A DNA stretch of 64,000 nt from Paenibacillus sp. FSL H7-0331 (lineage in GTDB: Bacteria; Bacillota; Bacilli; Paenibacillales; NBRC-103111). Location of the stretch: contig NZ_MRTH01000013.1 of the NCBI RefSeq assembly GCF_001956045.1, positions 62,001-126,000 on the forward strand, in the 5' to 3' direction. Every line of letters begins with the position of its first letter. Position 1 is the stretch's first letter. The notes under the pieces were generated by a model, which was not told where the DNA came from, made no database searches, and was given only the letters and a program-made list of their open reading frames with translations. Position numbers and translations under genes: made by a program. This document shows, piece by piece, positions 37,301-44,797 of this stretch.

Positions 37301-37483
37301 ATTCCTGGCGGCTTGAACTTTCTTCGGAGTGTAATAGGTGCTTCTTGTTTTCACGGGATCTGTGCTCTGGAGTGCACTCGAGGTTGTATCCTCAAAAGGT
37401 ATAAACAGCGCTATAGCCGACACGATAAATGAAAGACCAAACGTCCAAACTATAGATTTTTTCTTAAACCCATTGAATCGCAT
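34319..37483 (-). CDS. Heparinase II/III-like polysaccharide lyase, exported
   Basis: A 1054-residue protein with an N-terminal signal (FKKKSIVWTFGLSFIVSAIALFIP), an alpha-barrel region of roughly 450 residues (NSHGLTGQGKILGSVWEAAL, VGFHQSTLAMAAVVL), and a beta-sandwich half. Around residue 590, STSHAHKDSLNLGMHAFG with PDLGYVSYADNNW and ERNTISHNTVTVD carries the His and Tyr residues characteristic of heparinase II/III (PL12/15/17/21). It is presumably a lyase acting on uronic-acid-containing EPS, matching the GlcNAcA-type sugars predicted for this locus. It follows the GT4 gene in the leftward operon. Confidence 0.85.
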   Translation of the reverse strand: MRFNGFKKKSIVWTFGLSFIVSAIALFIPFEDTTSSALQSTDPVKTRSTYYTPKKVQAARNNIAKYDWAKTIRNDAVAEADRYLRRGSSLLWESITPQTIPRSYTVNQYEGSPITGQELNQYGAYPYEFNVGKEPWKLTDPSSGYKFPTNDYGAYYKSGLNANGIFDSNLADRNLLVNQLYPDKGKTWGVDDGSGWIDASGNKFTFIAYYNHWAIWRDFVNKALLSLRDAYLYTGDPKYASAGIILLHRIADVYPSMDVSAYKWDDGFRNSHGLTGQGKILGSVWEAALLRDIISCYDAFFPAMQDNDSDWVRFLEERRKIYYPDEEPLNAGSIRKHIEDQILRQIYPAVKKAQIYGNVGFHQSTLAMAAVVLDDPSVTREWIDFIFRTGGLMEDSKGVRVTGGNINYVLMYDVDRDGLGNEASPEYNSYWLDNLRQVADILNGYDRYPEMDIYQNVKFHKMFSAFVPFVLSGKYSPSIGDSGSTGKPEIWLNKKALVKGFEVYGDPILAQAAVFANKNSITGLINDIFMLDPDTTIKNIQNVIKTQGTLQLNSVNLSGYGLAILRDGTTRTAEDMKKTDNQRDLWMYYGRNSTSHAHKDSLNLGMHAFGLDLMPDLGYVSYADNNWLSMYWERNTISHNTVTVDKSIQSESWTGNPLHFDNTGQVQLIDVEAPHVYSQTELYRRTTSLIRVDDNNSYAVDFFRVQGGSNHDFSFHTGDGVLTTQGLKLTNQPEGTYAGSKIPYANEAYTTKSSSGFNYLTNVKIANNPSLISSMDWKLTDTWKALPGPADIHLRLTMLGKLDHIALADGKPPQNKPGNPESLRYVIAHRSGTELSSTFTSVIEPYRKERYIESIEEASVFYQGNLVPNMEARAVKVTLKSGRTDYIISALDRNKSYIVDNRIQFQGSFGYYSEKALVPVYAYVQEGSFIGLPEAPAISGVAPSIEGKVTNWSGGLTDNNWLEVDLKKLGDMQFGSLTGRSIRINHAGLAVDSPNTVFEIKGSSNLPDGKVRIELGDTPIVHGWKDPRDYSKGYDYLVADGDTFTIPLSTERKY

Positions 37484-37521
37484 TCTCTCACTCCTCTTAC
37501 TGCTCGTTATCCATGCTTGAA

Positions 37522-38691
37522 TTAACCACTGTCTGCAGTCAACTGTTTACGATTTCTTTTATTTCGATTATCAAATTTCGGTTTCATCAGCTGTTCGTAC
37601 AGCTCATTCAACTTGTGGCCCTCTGGCTCCCAATTATAATGCGTAACAGCGGCCTGACGTCCATTCTCTCCCATCCGCTGCGCTTCCTCCGGATGCTCCA
37701 GCACATATCGTATCGCATTTGCCATCAAATGGGGCTTCATGGGGGGGATACATAGACCGCACTGGTTGCCTTCGATAATTTGTTTCCACAAAGGAAAGTC
37801 GGAGGCAAGCACCGGTATACCTGCGGACATATACTCGAACAGCTTGTTTGGCTGCGACATAATAAAATTGGGCTCCGGATGCAGTACGACTAACCCCAGT
37901 TTACTTTGTGACATGATCTCACGAAATTGCTCTCGGTCGACCCTTCCTCGATAATCGACGAATTTCCAACCACTCAGCTGGCGAACCTGGTCAAGCAGTT
38001 CAGGAGGTGAAAAATTACCGCCAAGGAGTAGGTTAACTGGCATAATCCGATTTAACTGCTCAAGGCATTCGATTGTATCTTTAATGCCTCTGACCTCGGA
38101 GATGCTACCGATATAAGCAATATTATTATGTTCCTTGATCTTGGAGCCCTCGTGACTTATCAGTTCATCCAATAGAGGGAAGTTTTGAATTTCATAAGTA
38201 TGTGGATTGTAGGTCCGAAACCGCTCGGCAATAAAAGGAGTCGCCGGGATGATGGCATCCATACGTTTGGACACAAACCGTTCTATAGCCTCGACACTTA
38301 GAGAAACTGGCTTTTTAAGCCAATCGGGAATCCAACCCTTGGAAAAAATATCTCTCGGAACATCTTCGTGAACGTCATAAATCACTCGTTTTCCAAGTAT
38401 TTTAAGCAGCAGTCCAATAGGCATAAGCTCGGGATCATGATAATGATAAATATCCGCATCCTGTCTCAAACATTCCCGAAACACCCTTATCGTTGTAAAC
38501 AGCATGCGAGTGAGACGTCTTGAAGAACCTTTGCCAACACCGATGACCTGAATGCCATTGATAAGCTCATTTTTATCATGTGCGGCGATCAGTCTGACAT
38601 CGTGACCGTAATTTTGCAGCGTGCTGCACTCTTTAAAGGTTATACGTGTATCATAGACATGGTGGACAGATGTGAAGTGGACAATTTTCAT
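37522..38691 (-). CDS. GT4 family glycosyltransferase
   Basis: The 389-residue enzyme has GHDVRLIAAHDKNEL, ADIYHYHDPELMPIGLLLK, VIYDVHEDVP, IAYIGSISEVRGI and EYMSAGIPVLASDFPLW, the standard GT4 pattern. It overlaps the Wzy-like gene by ATGA on the minus strand, so it is translationally coupled. It adds a sugar of the EPS repeat before polymerisation. Confidence 0.92.
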   Translation of the reverse strand: MKIVHFTSVHHVYDTRITFKECSTLQNYGHDVRLIAAHDKNELINGIQVIGVGKGSSRRLTRMLFTTIRVFRECLRQDADIYHYHDPELMPIGLLLKILGKRVIYDVHEDVPRDIFSKGWIPDWLKKPVSLSVEAIERFVSKRMDAIIPATPFIAERFRTYNPHTYEIQNFPLLDELISHEGSKIKEHNNIAYIGSISEVRGIKDTIECLEQLNRIMPVNLLLGGNFSPPELLDQVRQLSGWKFVDYRGRVDREQFREIMSQSKLGLVVLHPEPNFIMSQPNKLFEYMSAGIPVLASDFPLWKQIIEGNQCGLCIPPMKPHLMANAIRYVLEHPEEAQRMGENGRQAAVTHYNWEPEGHKLNELYEQLMKPKFDNRNKRNRKQLTADSG

Positions 38692-39998
38692 ACTTGAACC
38701 GGCTCCTTTTGTTTAAGTGCACGAGATCGACGAGTGGGAATTTTCAATATGCCAGCTCCAAGAGATAACCCAATGACAAACCAGAAATATTTCATAATCG
38801 TCGTTTCTAGAAAAAACGATTCAACCATATAGGCAATCAGCAAGCCTTTGAGCAGCAGGTTCAAATTGCTTTCGGATGAAGCCCTGAACGTACGCCACAG
38901 GGAGGCTAGCATGAGGGCCAGACCAATAATTCCCGTCTGAATCGCAGCTCCCAAATAAATGTTGTGGGCTCCGTATGGTGGATATTCTTGATACTTGTGA
39001 TAAGTACCTGACCCCGTGCCGATAATCAGATGGTCCGCGAATACGCCAATAGCGTGTTCCCAAATCATCGTTCTGCCGGACCCTCCGCTGTCTACTGCCT
39101 GCTCAGAACGGGCTGTAATAATATGTTCAAGCTCAGGGATGGAAGTAACCCCAAACAACACAATTCCGCTGACCAGAATGACGGCGACTGCCTTTTTCCA
39201 GTTAAAATTAGCGAGCAGCATAAACAGTAGAGCGGCAGCTAATCCCATCCAGGCGCTGCGCGTACCAGAGAGAATGACGGCTGTGATTTGAATCAGGGCA
39301 ATCGGAATTAACCCAACCCTGAGTAAAATTGATTTGCTGTGCAATACACAGTGGATAAGGTACAGCAGGCCGGGAATAATCATGGCGGCAAAATGGGCAA
39401 CGCTTTGTTCCTCGAAGGCGCCGGTACGTGTACCCTCTGTCAGATCAGCGCCTTGCATGAAATTCATGATGCTATATAATGAAGTAATTGTTGTGGCAAT
39501 ACTGTAAAAGGCTAATAGAATGGGGATCCGTTTCGGGTTTTGATGTAGAAGATTGACCATCAACACCAACATAAAGAACAATTGCACATAAGTTGCAACG
39601 CTGAACCATACTGCGGCAAAGAAAGCATCAGGCGTCCAGAGGATGCTGGCTATGTTCCATACCAACCATACCCACCAAACGGCGGGTATGAGATTAAACT
39701 TGATTTGGCGGAAATGGGTAATCAGATATACAGCTGCAAAAAGAAGGCCGAACCCCTTGGTCAGAGTATTAAAAATCCCCCCCACCCTAAGAATATCCTC
39801 GAAAGGAATTGCCACCGAGTAAGCCACAAGAGGAATAAAAGGATATCGAAGAGAGAGGAACAACCCGTAAGTTAATGCTATCGCAATCAATATAATGAGC
39901 AAGGAATCCGTCATAATACCAGCTGCCAGAATCCCAATACAAAGCAACGATAACATCACGTACAGCAGTCCTGTTCGCTGTAATACCAATATTGCCAC
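38688..39998 (-). CDS. O-antigen ligase/polymerase-like membrane protein (putative Wzy)
   Basis: The 436-residue protein has about ten to twelve membrane helices, and the Wzy_C-type segment between helices: GGSGRTMIWEHAIGVFADHL followed by GTGSGTYHKYQEYPPYGAHNIYLG with the conserved R and H. This family polymerises or ligates lipid-linked glycans outside the membrane; as the only candidate in the locus it is the likely EPS polymerase. The start is GTG at 39998, with poor SD; a TTG three codons later is possible. The promoter is the operator-bearing one at 40113-40141. Confidence 0.83.
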   Translation of the reverse strand: MAILVLQRTGLLYVMLSLLCIGILAAGIMTDSLLIILIAIALTYGLFLSLRYPFIPLVAYSVAIPFEDILRVGGIFNTLTKGFGLLFAAVYLITHFRQIKFNLIPAVWWVWLVWNIASILWTPDAFFAAVWFSVATYVQLFFMLVLMVNLLHQNPKRIPILLAFYSIATTITSLYSIMNFMQGADLTEGTRTGAFEEQSVAHFAAMIIPGLLYLIHCVLHSKSILLRVGLIPIALIQITAVILSGTRSAWMGLAAALLFMLLANFNWKKAVAVILVSGIVLFGVTSIPELEHIITARSEQAVDSGGSGRTMIWEHAIGVFADHLIIGTGSGTYHKYQEYPPYGAHNIYLGAAIQTGIIGLALMLASLWRTFRASSESNLNLLLKGLLIAYMVESFFLETTIMKYFWFVIGLSLGAGILKIPTRRSRALKQKEPVQV

Positions 39999-40080
39999 GC
40001 CCTATCATAATTAGTATAAAAGTGGAATTTGCTTAATATCCTACTTAATAAGTATTCAAAAATTTTCATACTCACATCTT

Positions 40081-40141
40081 TGACACGTTTTGTAACAAGT
40101 ATCTATAAATGAATAATACGATACGTTTTGTATCAAGTCAA
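40081..40141 (-). promoter_or_regulatory. Leftward promoter with operator in its spacer (F1) and second operator (F2)
   Basis: Read leftward: TTGACT (40141-40136), the 17-base spacer TGATACAAAACGTATCG (40135-40119), TATTAT (40118-40113). The spacer is again an exact copy of the EPS operator class. F2, TGTTACAAAACGTGTCA on the minus strand (40097-40081), lies 38 bases downstream. This promoter heads the wzy-GT4-lyase-GH43-GNAT operon. Confidence 0.82.
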
Positions 40142-40196
40142 TAGCCAGCTTTTATTTATTTGTTGAAATTCAGCCACTATCCATTAATGATATCAT

Positions 40197-40226
40197 TAGA
40201 CAAAGCTTCCTTACGGGTGATATGAT
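40197..40226 (+). promoter_or_regulatory. Candidate promoter of the cobalamin operon
   Basis: TAGACA (40197-40202), an 18-base spacer and TATGAT (40221-40226) lie about 30 bases upstream of the riboswitch. The -35 is imperfect. Confidence 0.5.
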
Positions 40227-40251
40227 GAAACTAGACAATTGTATACGTGAT

Positions 40252-40442
40252 AGAATAGGTGCGAGTGCTGAGAAATCTCATTCGCTTAAAAGGGAAGCCG
40301 GTTAAAATCCGGCACGGACCCGCCACTGTAGAGAACGCTAATCGAGATTGGCAAATGCCTGAAAGATGGATCCACTGAAGCAGCATTAGTGCTTTGGGAA
40401 GGAATCGGGCACGATGTTCTGAGTCAGGAAACCTGCCTGTTT
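40252..40442 (+). ncRNA. Cobalamin (adenosylcobalamin-type) riboswitch
   Basis: The leader shows the conserved B12-riboswitch elements in order: TAGGTGCGAGTGCTGAG near the start, AAAGGGAAGCCGGTTAAAAT with the paired CCGGC arms, the B12 box GCCACTGT at 40322-40329, and GAGTCAGGAAACCTGCCTG near the end. Cobalamin binding would shut the downstream operon. It sits 180 bases before cbiH60 with terminator and antiterminator sequences in between, so control is by transcription attenuation. Boundaries are approximate. Confidence 0.93.
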
Positions 40443-40476
40443 AAACAACACTGTTAACCTACGTGGATTTAGGCAA

Positions 40477-40586
40477 GTGTTAGAGACTGGCTTACTTACA
40501 GAGGCAGAGGGCAGAGAGCCTGTTGTCGATACCCTGTATGTATGTGATGCAACAGCATTTCTAACACATTGGAAGTGCTTTTTTTG
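40477..40586 (+). terminator. Riboswitch expression platform: antiterminator and terminator
   Basis: Terminator: AGCATTTC (40554-40561) pairs with GAAGTGCT (40572-40579), followed by a T run to 40585. Antiterminator: GTGTTAGA (40477-40484) can pair perfectly with TCTAACAC (40560-40567), which covers the terminator loop and closing pair. The two structures exclude each other; the ligand-bound aptamer is expected to favour the terminator. Confidence 0.75.
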
Positions 40587-40619
40587 TTGTCATTTTATGG
40601 ATGTGGATAGGGAAAGGAT

Positions 40620-42548
40620 GTGCAGCTTGTGGCAGGGAAATTGCTGATTGTCGGTTTTGGACCCGGCAGCTTTGAACATATAACGAAACGGGCTCGTGAA
40701 GCGCTCCAGGAGAGCGATGTAATCATCGGTTACAACACCTACGTAGACTTAATCAGCGGTTTGCTGAGCGATCAGCAAATTGTAAGAACGGGTATGACTG
40801 AGGAAGTGAGCCGTGCTCAAGAGGCGGTGCGGCAGGCGGAAGCAGGGAAAAAGGTTGCGGTCATTTCGAGCGGTGACGCTGGTGTATACGGAATGGCGGG
40901 TCTGGTGTACGAAGTACTGATGGAAAAGGGTTGGCACCCGGAGGGCGGCGTGGAGGTTGAGATTATTCCCGGTATTTCGGCGATTAACTCATCGGCATCA
41001 CTGCTGGGCGCTCCGATTATGCATGATTCCTGCACGATTAGTCTTAGCGACCATTTGACGCCTTGGGAACTGATTGAGCGGCGGGTTGAAGCGGCTGGAC
41101 AGGCGGACTTCGTAATCGCCTTGTACAATCCGCGAAGCGGCAGACGTACTCGGCAAATTGTGGAGACACAGCGGATTCTGCTGAAGTATCGTTCACCGGA
41201 AACACCAGTCGGTATTGTGAAAAGCGCGTATCGGGATCGTCAGCATATCGTACTGACGAATCTGCGGGATATGCTGGATCACGATATTGGCATGTTGACT
41301 ACGGTCATTATCGGCAATTCGTCAACAATGGTCTATGACGGATTGATGATTACGCCTCGTGGCTACCAACGCAAGTACACGCTCGGTGCCGACGTGCAGC
41401 CACTGCGGCCGCATCAGAGGCTGCGGCAGGAAGCAGAGCCTTGGGCGCTGGAGCAGCTGCCAGAGGAAGTAAATGATGAGTACGATGATGAGGAATGGGA
41501 ATCCGAAGAAGAAGGAGACTCCCTGATTGAGGATATAGACGATGAGGAATGGGATGACGATGAGGATGAGCGCATCCCGAACGTTGGGTCGACGTCAGCG
41601 GCAATCCGCCAGCCAGGTACCCTGTTAGCGAGCTCCGCATCGCCAGGCCCGGGAACAACAGGCATACCGAAGCTGACAGGTGTGTCCACTGCTGTTGAGC
41701 CGAGTGCTGTAGCAGTAGCAGAACGCCACGTCAGTGCAGATCCACTGCTGCTGGCCATGGAGGCTCTGCAGCTTGTGGATCGAAGGAATGAAGCGGGAGT
41801 AATCAACACATTGGCGGCTCCATCAGTGGTGACTGCATCAACAGATGAACCAGCACGATCTGCAGCACCTGCTGCGGTCACCGCAGGTTTGTTCAGGCAG
41901 CAGTCGATCTTTGAGCTGGCCGTCAGCCCAGGCGTGGCCAACAAGCAGTTCACCGCGAAGCAGATGCTGACTTTGGCAGCCGTTGTCGGCGACAAGGGAT
42001 CGATGGAATATACACCACATCATCAACTGATCTTGCGTGTGCCTACAGACAATCCGGCAGAGATTACGGATAAGCTTAGGATGGAAGGGTTTTTGCTGGC
42101 TCCGATTGGCGATGTCGCACAGGTAAAGGCTTGCGATTTTTGCAATGGAGAGAAGGGTGAGTCTATTCCTTATGCAGAGGAACTGCAGGCGAAGCTCGGT
42201 GGGCTGGGCGTTCCCAAAGAAATGCGAATCGGCTTCAATGGCTGCGGAATGGCCTGCTATGGTGCGGTCAACGAGGACATCGGCATCGTCTACCGCAGGG
42301 AGAAGTTCGACTTGTTCCTGGGCGGTAAAACCGTAGGTCGTAATGTTCACCCGGCTCAGCCGGTTGCTGAAGGGATCAAGCCGGAGGATTTGGTCTCCAC
42401 GATTGAAAATATTATGCATCGATACGTAACCGAAGGTCACCCGAATGAAAGATTCCATAAGTTTTTTAAAAGAGTCAAGGAGCTTGAAGGCTACCGTCAT
42501 CAAGATTTGCCTGTCTTTACTATAGAAAATGCAATATGCGGAGATTAA
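40620..42548 (+). CDS. cbiH60: CbiH60: cobalt-precorrin-3 C17-methyltransferase fused to a nitrite/sulfite-reductase-like domain
   Basis: Residues 1-255 are a CobJ/CbiH methyltransferase (LLIVGFGPGSFEHI, SSGDAGVYGMAGLV, FVIALYNPRSGRR) that methylates C17 and drives ring contraction. The C-terminal ~200 residues resemble a small nitrite/sulfite reductase half with Cys pairs C505/C508 (ACDFC) and C542/C546 (NGCGMAC), likely ligating a 4Fe-4S cluster. This fusion is the CbiH60 described in Bacillus megaterium. Between them lies an unusual acidic and Ala/Pro-rich linker of about 150 residues. Start is GTG 40620 or GTG 40629; the SD AGGGAAAGG fits the second better. First gene after the riboswitch. 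Confidence 0.92.
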   Translation: MQLVAGKLLIVGFGPGSFEHITKRAREALQESDVIIGYNTYVDLISGLLSDQQIVRTGMTEEVSRAQEAVRQAEAGKKVAVISSGDAGVYGMAGLVYEVLMEKGWHPEGGVEVEIIPGISAINSSASLLGAPIMHDSCTISLSDHLTPWELIERRVEAAGQADFVIALYNPRSGRRTRQIVETQRILLKYRSPETPVGIVKSAYRDRQHIVLTNLRDMLDHDIGMLTTVIIGNSSTMVYDGLMITPRGYQRKYTLGADVQPLRPHQRLRQEAEPWALEQLPEEVNDEYDDEEWESEEEGDSLIEDIDDEEWDDDEDERIPNVGSTSAAIRQPGTLLASSASPGPGTTGIPKLTGVSTAVEPSAVAVAERHVSADPLLLAMEALQLVDRRNEAGVINTLAAPSVVTASTDEPARSAAPAAVTAGLFRQQSIFELAVSPGVANKQFTAKQMLTLAAVVGDKGSMEYTPHHQLILRVPTDNPAEITDKLRMEGFLLAPIGDVAQVKACDFCNGEKGESIPYAEELQAKLGGLGVPKEMRIGFNGCGMACYGAVNEDIGIVYRREKFDLFLGGKTVGRNVHPAQPVAEGIKPEDLVSTIENIMHRYVTEGHPNERFHKFFKRVKELEGYRHQDLPVFTIENAICGD

Positions 42549-42903
42549 GACTAATACGAATAAGATGCTTGTAACGATGTAAAACATCGTAAGGAGAAGC
42601 TATTTCATCCGATTTATTCGTTTTGTTCAGTTGTAACGATGTTTTATTGCATACCCGCTACTCATTGAATGAAAGATGCTGCTGTTATGATGTTTGATAT
42701 CGGTTCAGATGCTTATTTTGAGAGAGATGCTTCTGTAATAAGAAGTTTTGCTAATATCCGCCTTTGTACGATGCTGTTAAGGCATTCAAAAATAGTTTTT
42801 CTAAGTGATATGAAGTTTACGTTTATGAAGTCAGTTTTGATTAGGAAAACATAGTTGAGCTTACGATGCAGTTTTCCTTCGGAAAACTATGAGGAGGTAA
42901 CAC
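42549..42903. other. 355-base non-coding gap between cbiH60 and cbiX with hairpins
   Basis: No ORF with a ribosome site is present. Hairpin 42574-42590 (ACGATGT-AAA-ACATCGT) is followed by AAGGAG, and a second at 42870-42888 (AGTTTTCC-TTC-GGAAAACT) is followed by ATGAGGAGG, the cbiX ribosome site. Between them are degenerate fragments such as GTTGTAACGATGTTTT and GTCAGTTTTGATTAGGAAAAC that look like decayed copies of the same unit. Confidence 0.55.
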
Positions 42904-44001
42904 ATGAACGCTGTATTATTTGTAGGGCATGGTAGTAAAGATGCCGAGGGTAATGAAGAAATCAGACAATTTGTTGGCGCGATTGCGAAGGAGCTTCAAG
43001 GGCCGCTCGTTGAAACGTGCTTTTTGGAGTTCGAGAAGCCGAACATTCGTCAGGGAATTGATCAATGTGTGGCCAAGGGTGCAACGCAGATCGCTGTGGT
43101 GCCCATTACTTTATTTTCTGCAGGACATGCCAAGATTCATATTCCTGCAGCTATCGACGAGGCCAAGCTGCGTCACCCGTCAATTCGTTTCAATTATGGC
43201 AGACCGATAGGTGTCCATGAGCAGGTATTGGACATTCTTACATCACGTCTGGGAGGAGCCGGAATAACGGAAGCTACCTTGCAGGAGCAAGGACAGGAAC
43301 TGGAAGAAACGGCCATATTGGTCGTGGGAAGAGGCAGCAGTGATGCAGACGCTAACAGCGATCTGTTCAAAATATCCCGGTTATTTTGGGAAAAGCTGAA
43401 AGTAAAATGGGTAGAAACAGCGTTCATTGGTGTAACGGCTCCTCTGCTGGAAGAGGGGATGGAGCGATGTTTGAAGCTCGGCGCCCGCAAGGTCATCATA
43501 CTTCCCTACTTTTTATTCACGGGCGTTCTGATCAAACGGATGGAGAGCATGCTGGAAACTTTTGAAGAACGCTACCCCGAGCATCAATTTTCACTGGCTG
43601 ATTACTTTGGATTTCATCCGAAGCTGCGGCAAATTTTGATTGAACGTGCAACGGAAGCTTTGCAGGGCGAAGCCAAAATGAACTGTGATATGTGTCAGTA
43701 CCGGATCGCCGCGATGGAGCATATCGATCACCACCACCACGATCATGACGATCATCATCATGGACACGATCACCACGATCACCACGATCATGACCATGAT
43801 CATCACAATCATGACCACGACCACGATGATCATCATGGGCACGACCATGATCATACTCACGAACATAAACATGCAGATGGGCATGATCACCATGATCACG
43901 ACCACGACCGTGACGATCATCACCACCACGATCATTCGCATGATGAAGAGCATGATCACGATAGACAGCCTGTCAACAACAAGACTGTTGCATCATCCTA
44001 A
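42904..44001 (+). CDS. cbiX: Sirohydrochlorin cobaltochelatase, long His-rich form
   Basis: CbiX inserts Co2+ into sirohydrochlorin, the committed step of the anaerobic (early-cobalt) pathway. The 365-residue protein has two CbiX-like halves (VLFVGHGSKDAEGNEEIRQF with H9; AILVVGRGSSDADANSDL), a CxxC motif (C261, C264) and a C-terminal tail of about 80 residues that is almost entirely His, Asp and a few Gly. This matches the long CbiX of B. megaterium, which has a redox centre and a metal-storing tail. GAGGAGG lies seven bases before the ATG. It precedes the reductase gene by 17 bases. Confidence 0.94.
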   Translation: MNAVLFVGHGSKDAEGNEEIRQFVGAIAKELQGPLVETCFLEFEKPNIRQGIDQCVAKGATQIAVVPITLFSAGHAKIHIPAAIDEAKLRHPSIRFNYGRPIGVHEQVLDILTSRLGGAGITEATLQEQGQELEETAILVVGRGSSDADANSDLFKISRLFWEKLKVKWVETAFIGVTAPLLEEGMERCLKLGARKVIILPYFLFTGVLIKRMESMLETFEERYPEHQFSLADYFGFHPKLRQILIERATEALQGEAKMNCDMCQYRIAAMEHIDHHHHDHDDHHHGHDHHDHHDHDHDHHNHDHDHDDHHGHDHDHTHEHKHADGHDHHDHDHDRDDHHHHDHSHDEEHDHDRQPVNNKTVASS

Positions 44002-44018
44002 TAGAAGGAGGCGTAACG

Positions 44019-44792
44019 ATGATATTAGTTATGGCCGGAACCAGCGACGCAAGGGAACTTGCTGTTTCCATTCAACAGACGGGTTATGACCTGCTTACCA
44101 CTGTTGTAACAGACAGCGCTGCGCAATCGATGGAGAATGCCGGTCTGCCTGTGATGGTAGGTCGGTTAACCGCCGAGCAGTTAGCTGCATTAGTCAAGGA
44201 GCGCGGTATTCGTACGATTGTAGATGCCACGCATCCTTTTGCCGAGGAAGCCTCGAAGAACGCAATCACCGCTGCGCGTGAAGCGGACGTGCCCTATATT
44301 CGCTATGAACGGCATCGGCTTACTTTTGATGGCAATCCGCTCATTACCTATGCTGACGATTACGAGCAGGCAGCCGAGATGGCCGCGGCCAAGCAGGGTG
44401 TCATTATGCTGACAACGGGCAGCAAGACACTGCATATTTTTGCCAAACGATTGTTGAACGAGCCGAACACGACCTTGGTAGCGCGTATGCTTCCCCGTCG
44501 AGATAATATGGAGAAGTGCGAAGAGCTTGGACTGCTGCAAAAGAACATTGTCGCGATGCAAGGCCCTTTTTCCAAAGCTTTAAATACGGCCTTGTATGAG
44601 CATTATAAAGTCACGCTGATGATCACCAAGGAGAGTGGTAAGGTCGGAGCTGTCGATGAGAAGCTGGAATCGGCGCTGGAGCTTGGTATTGAAACGATCA
44701 TGATTGGACGGCCAGAGGTTGAGTATGGGGTACATTTCAGTGATTTTGAAGATGTAATCAAGAAGCTGAACGAACTATTGAAGGGGGAATAA
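44019..44792 (+). CDS. cbiJ: Precorrin-6A / cobalt-precorrin-6A reductase
   Basis: The 257-residue protein begins MILVMAGTSDARELAVSI and has TIVDATHPFAEEASKNA, RYER, and TTGSKTL, standard for CobK/CbiJ. It uses NAD(P)H to reduce the macrocycle at C18-C19. AAGGAGG precedes the ATG. It is followed by cbiC after five bases, in keeping with an operon. Confidence 0.93.
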   Translation: MILVMAGTSDARELAVSIQQTGYDLLTTVVTDSAAQSMENAGLPVMVGRLTAEQLAALVKERGIRTIVDATHPFAEEASKNAITAAREADVPYIRYERHRLTFDGNPLITYADDYEQAAEMAAAKQGVIMLTTGSKTLHIFAKRLLNEPNTTLVARMLPRRDNMEKCEELGLLQKNIVAMQGPFSKALNTALYEHYKVTLMITKESGKVGAVDEKLESALELGIETIMIGRPEVEYGVHFSDFEDVIKKLNELLKGE

Positions 44793-44797
44793 GCAGG

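Noticed and set aside
42669..42854. 61-codon ORF in the gap between cbiH60 and cbiX
   Set aside because: No ribosome site, no recognisable sequence, and it overlaps decayed hairpin repeats.
43591..43959. Minus-strand ORF rich in Met, Val and Ile opposite the His-rich cbiX end
   Set aside because: It is the mirror of the CAC/GAT repeat tail, has no ribosome site, and has the composition expected of that shadow.
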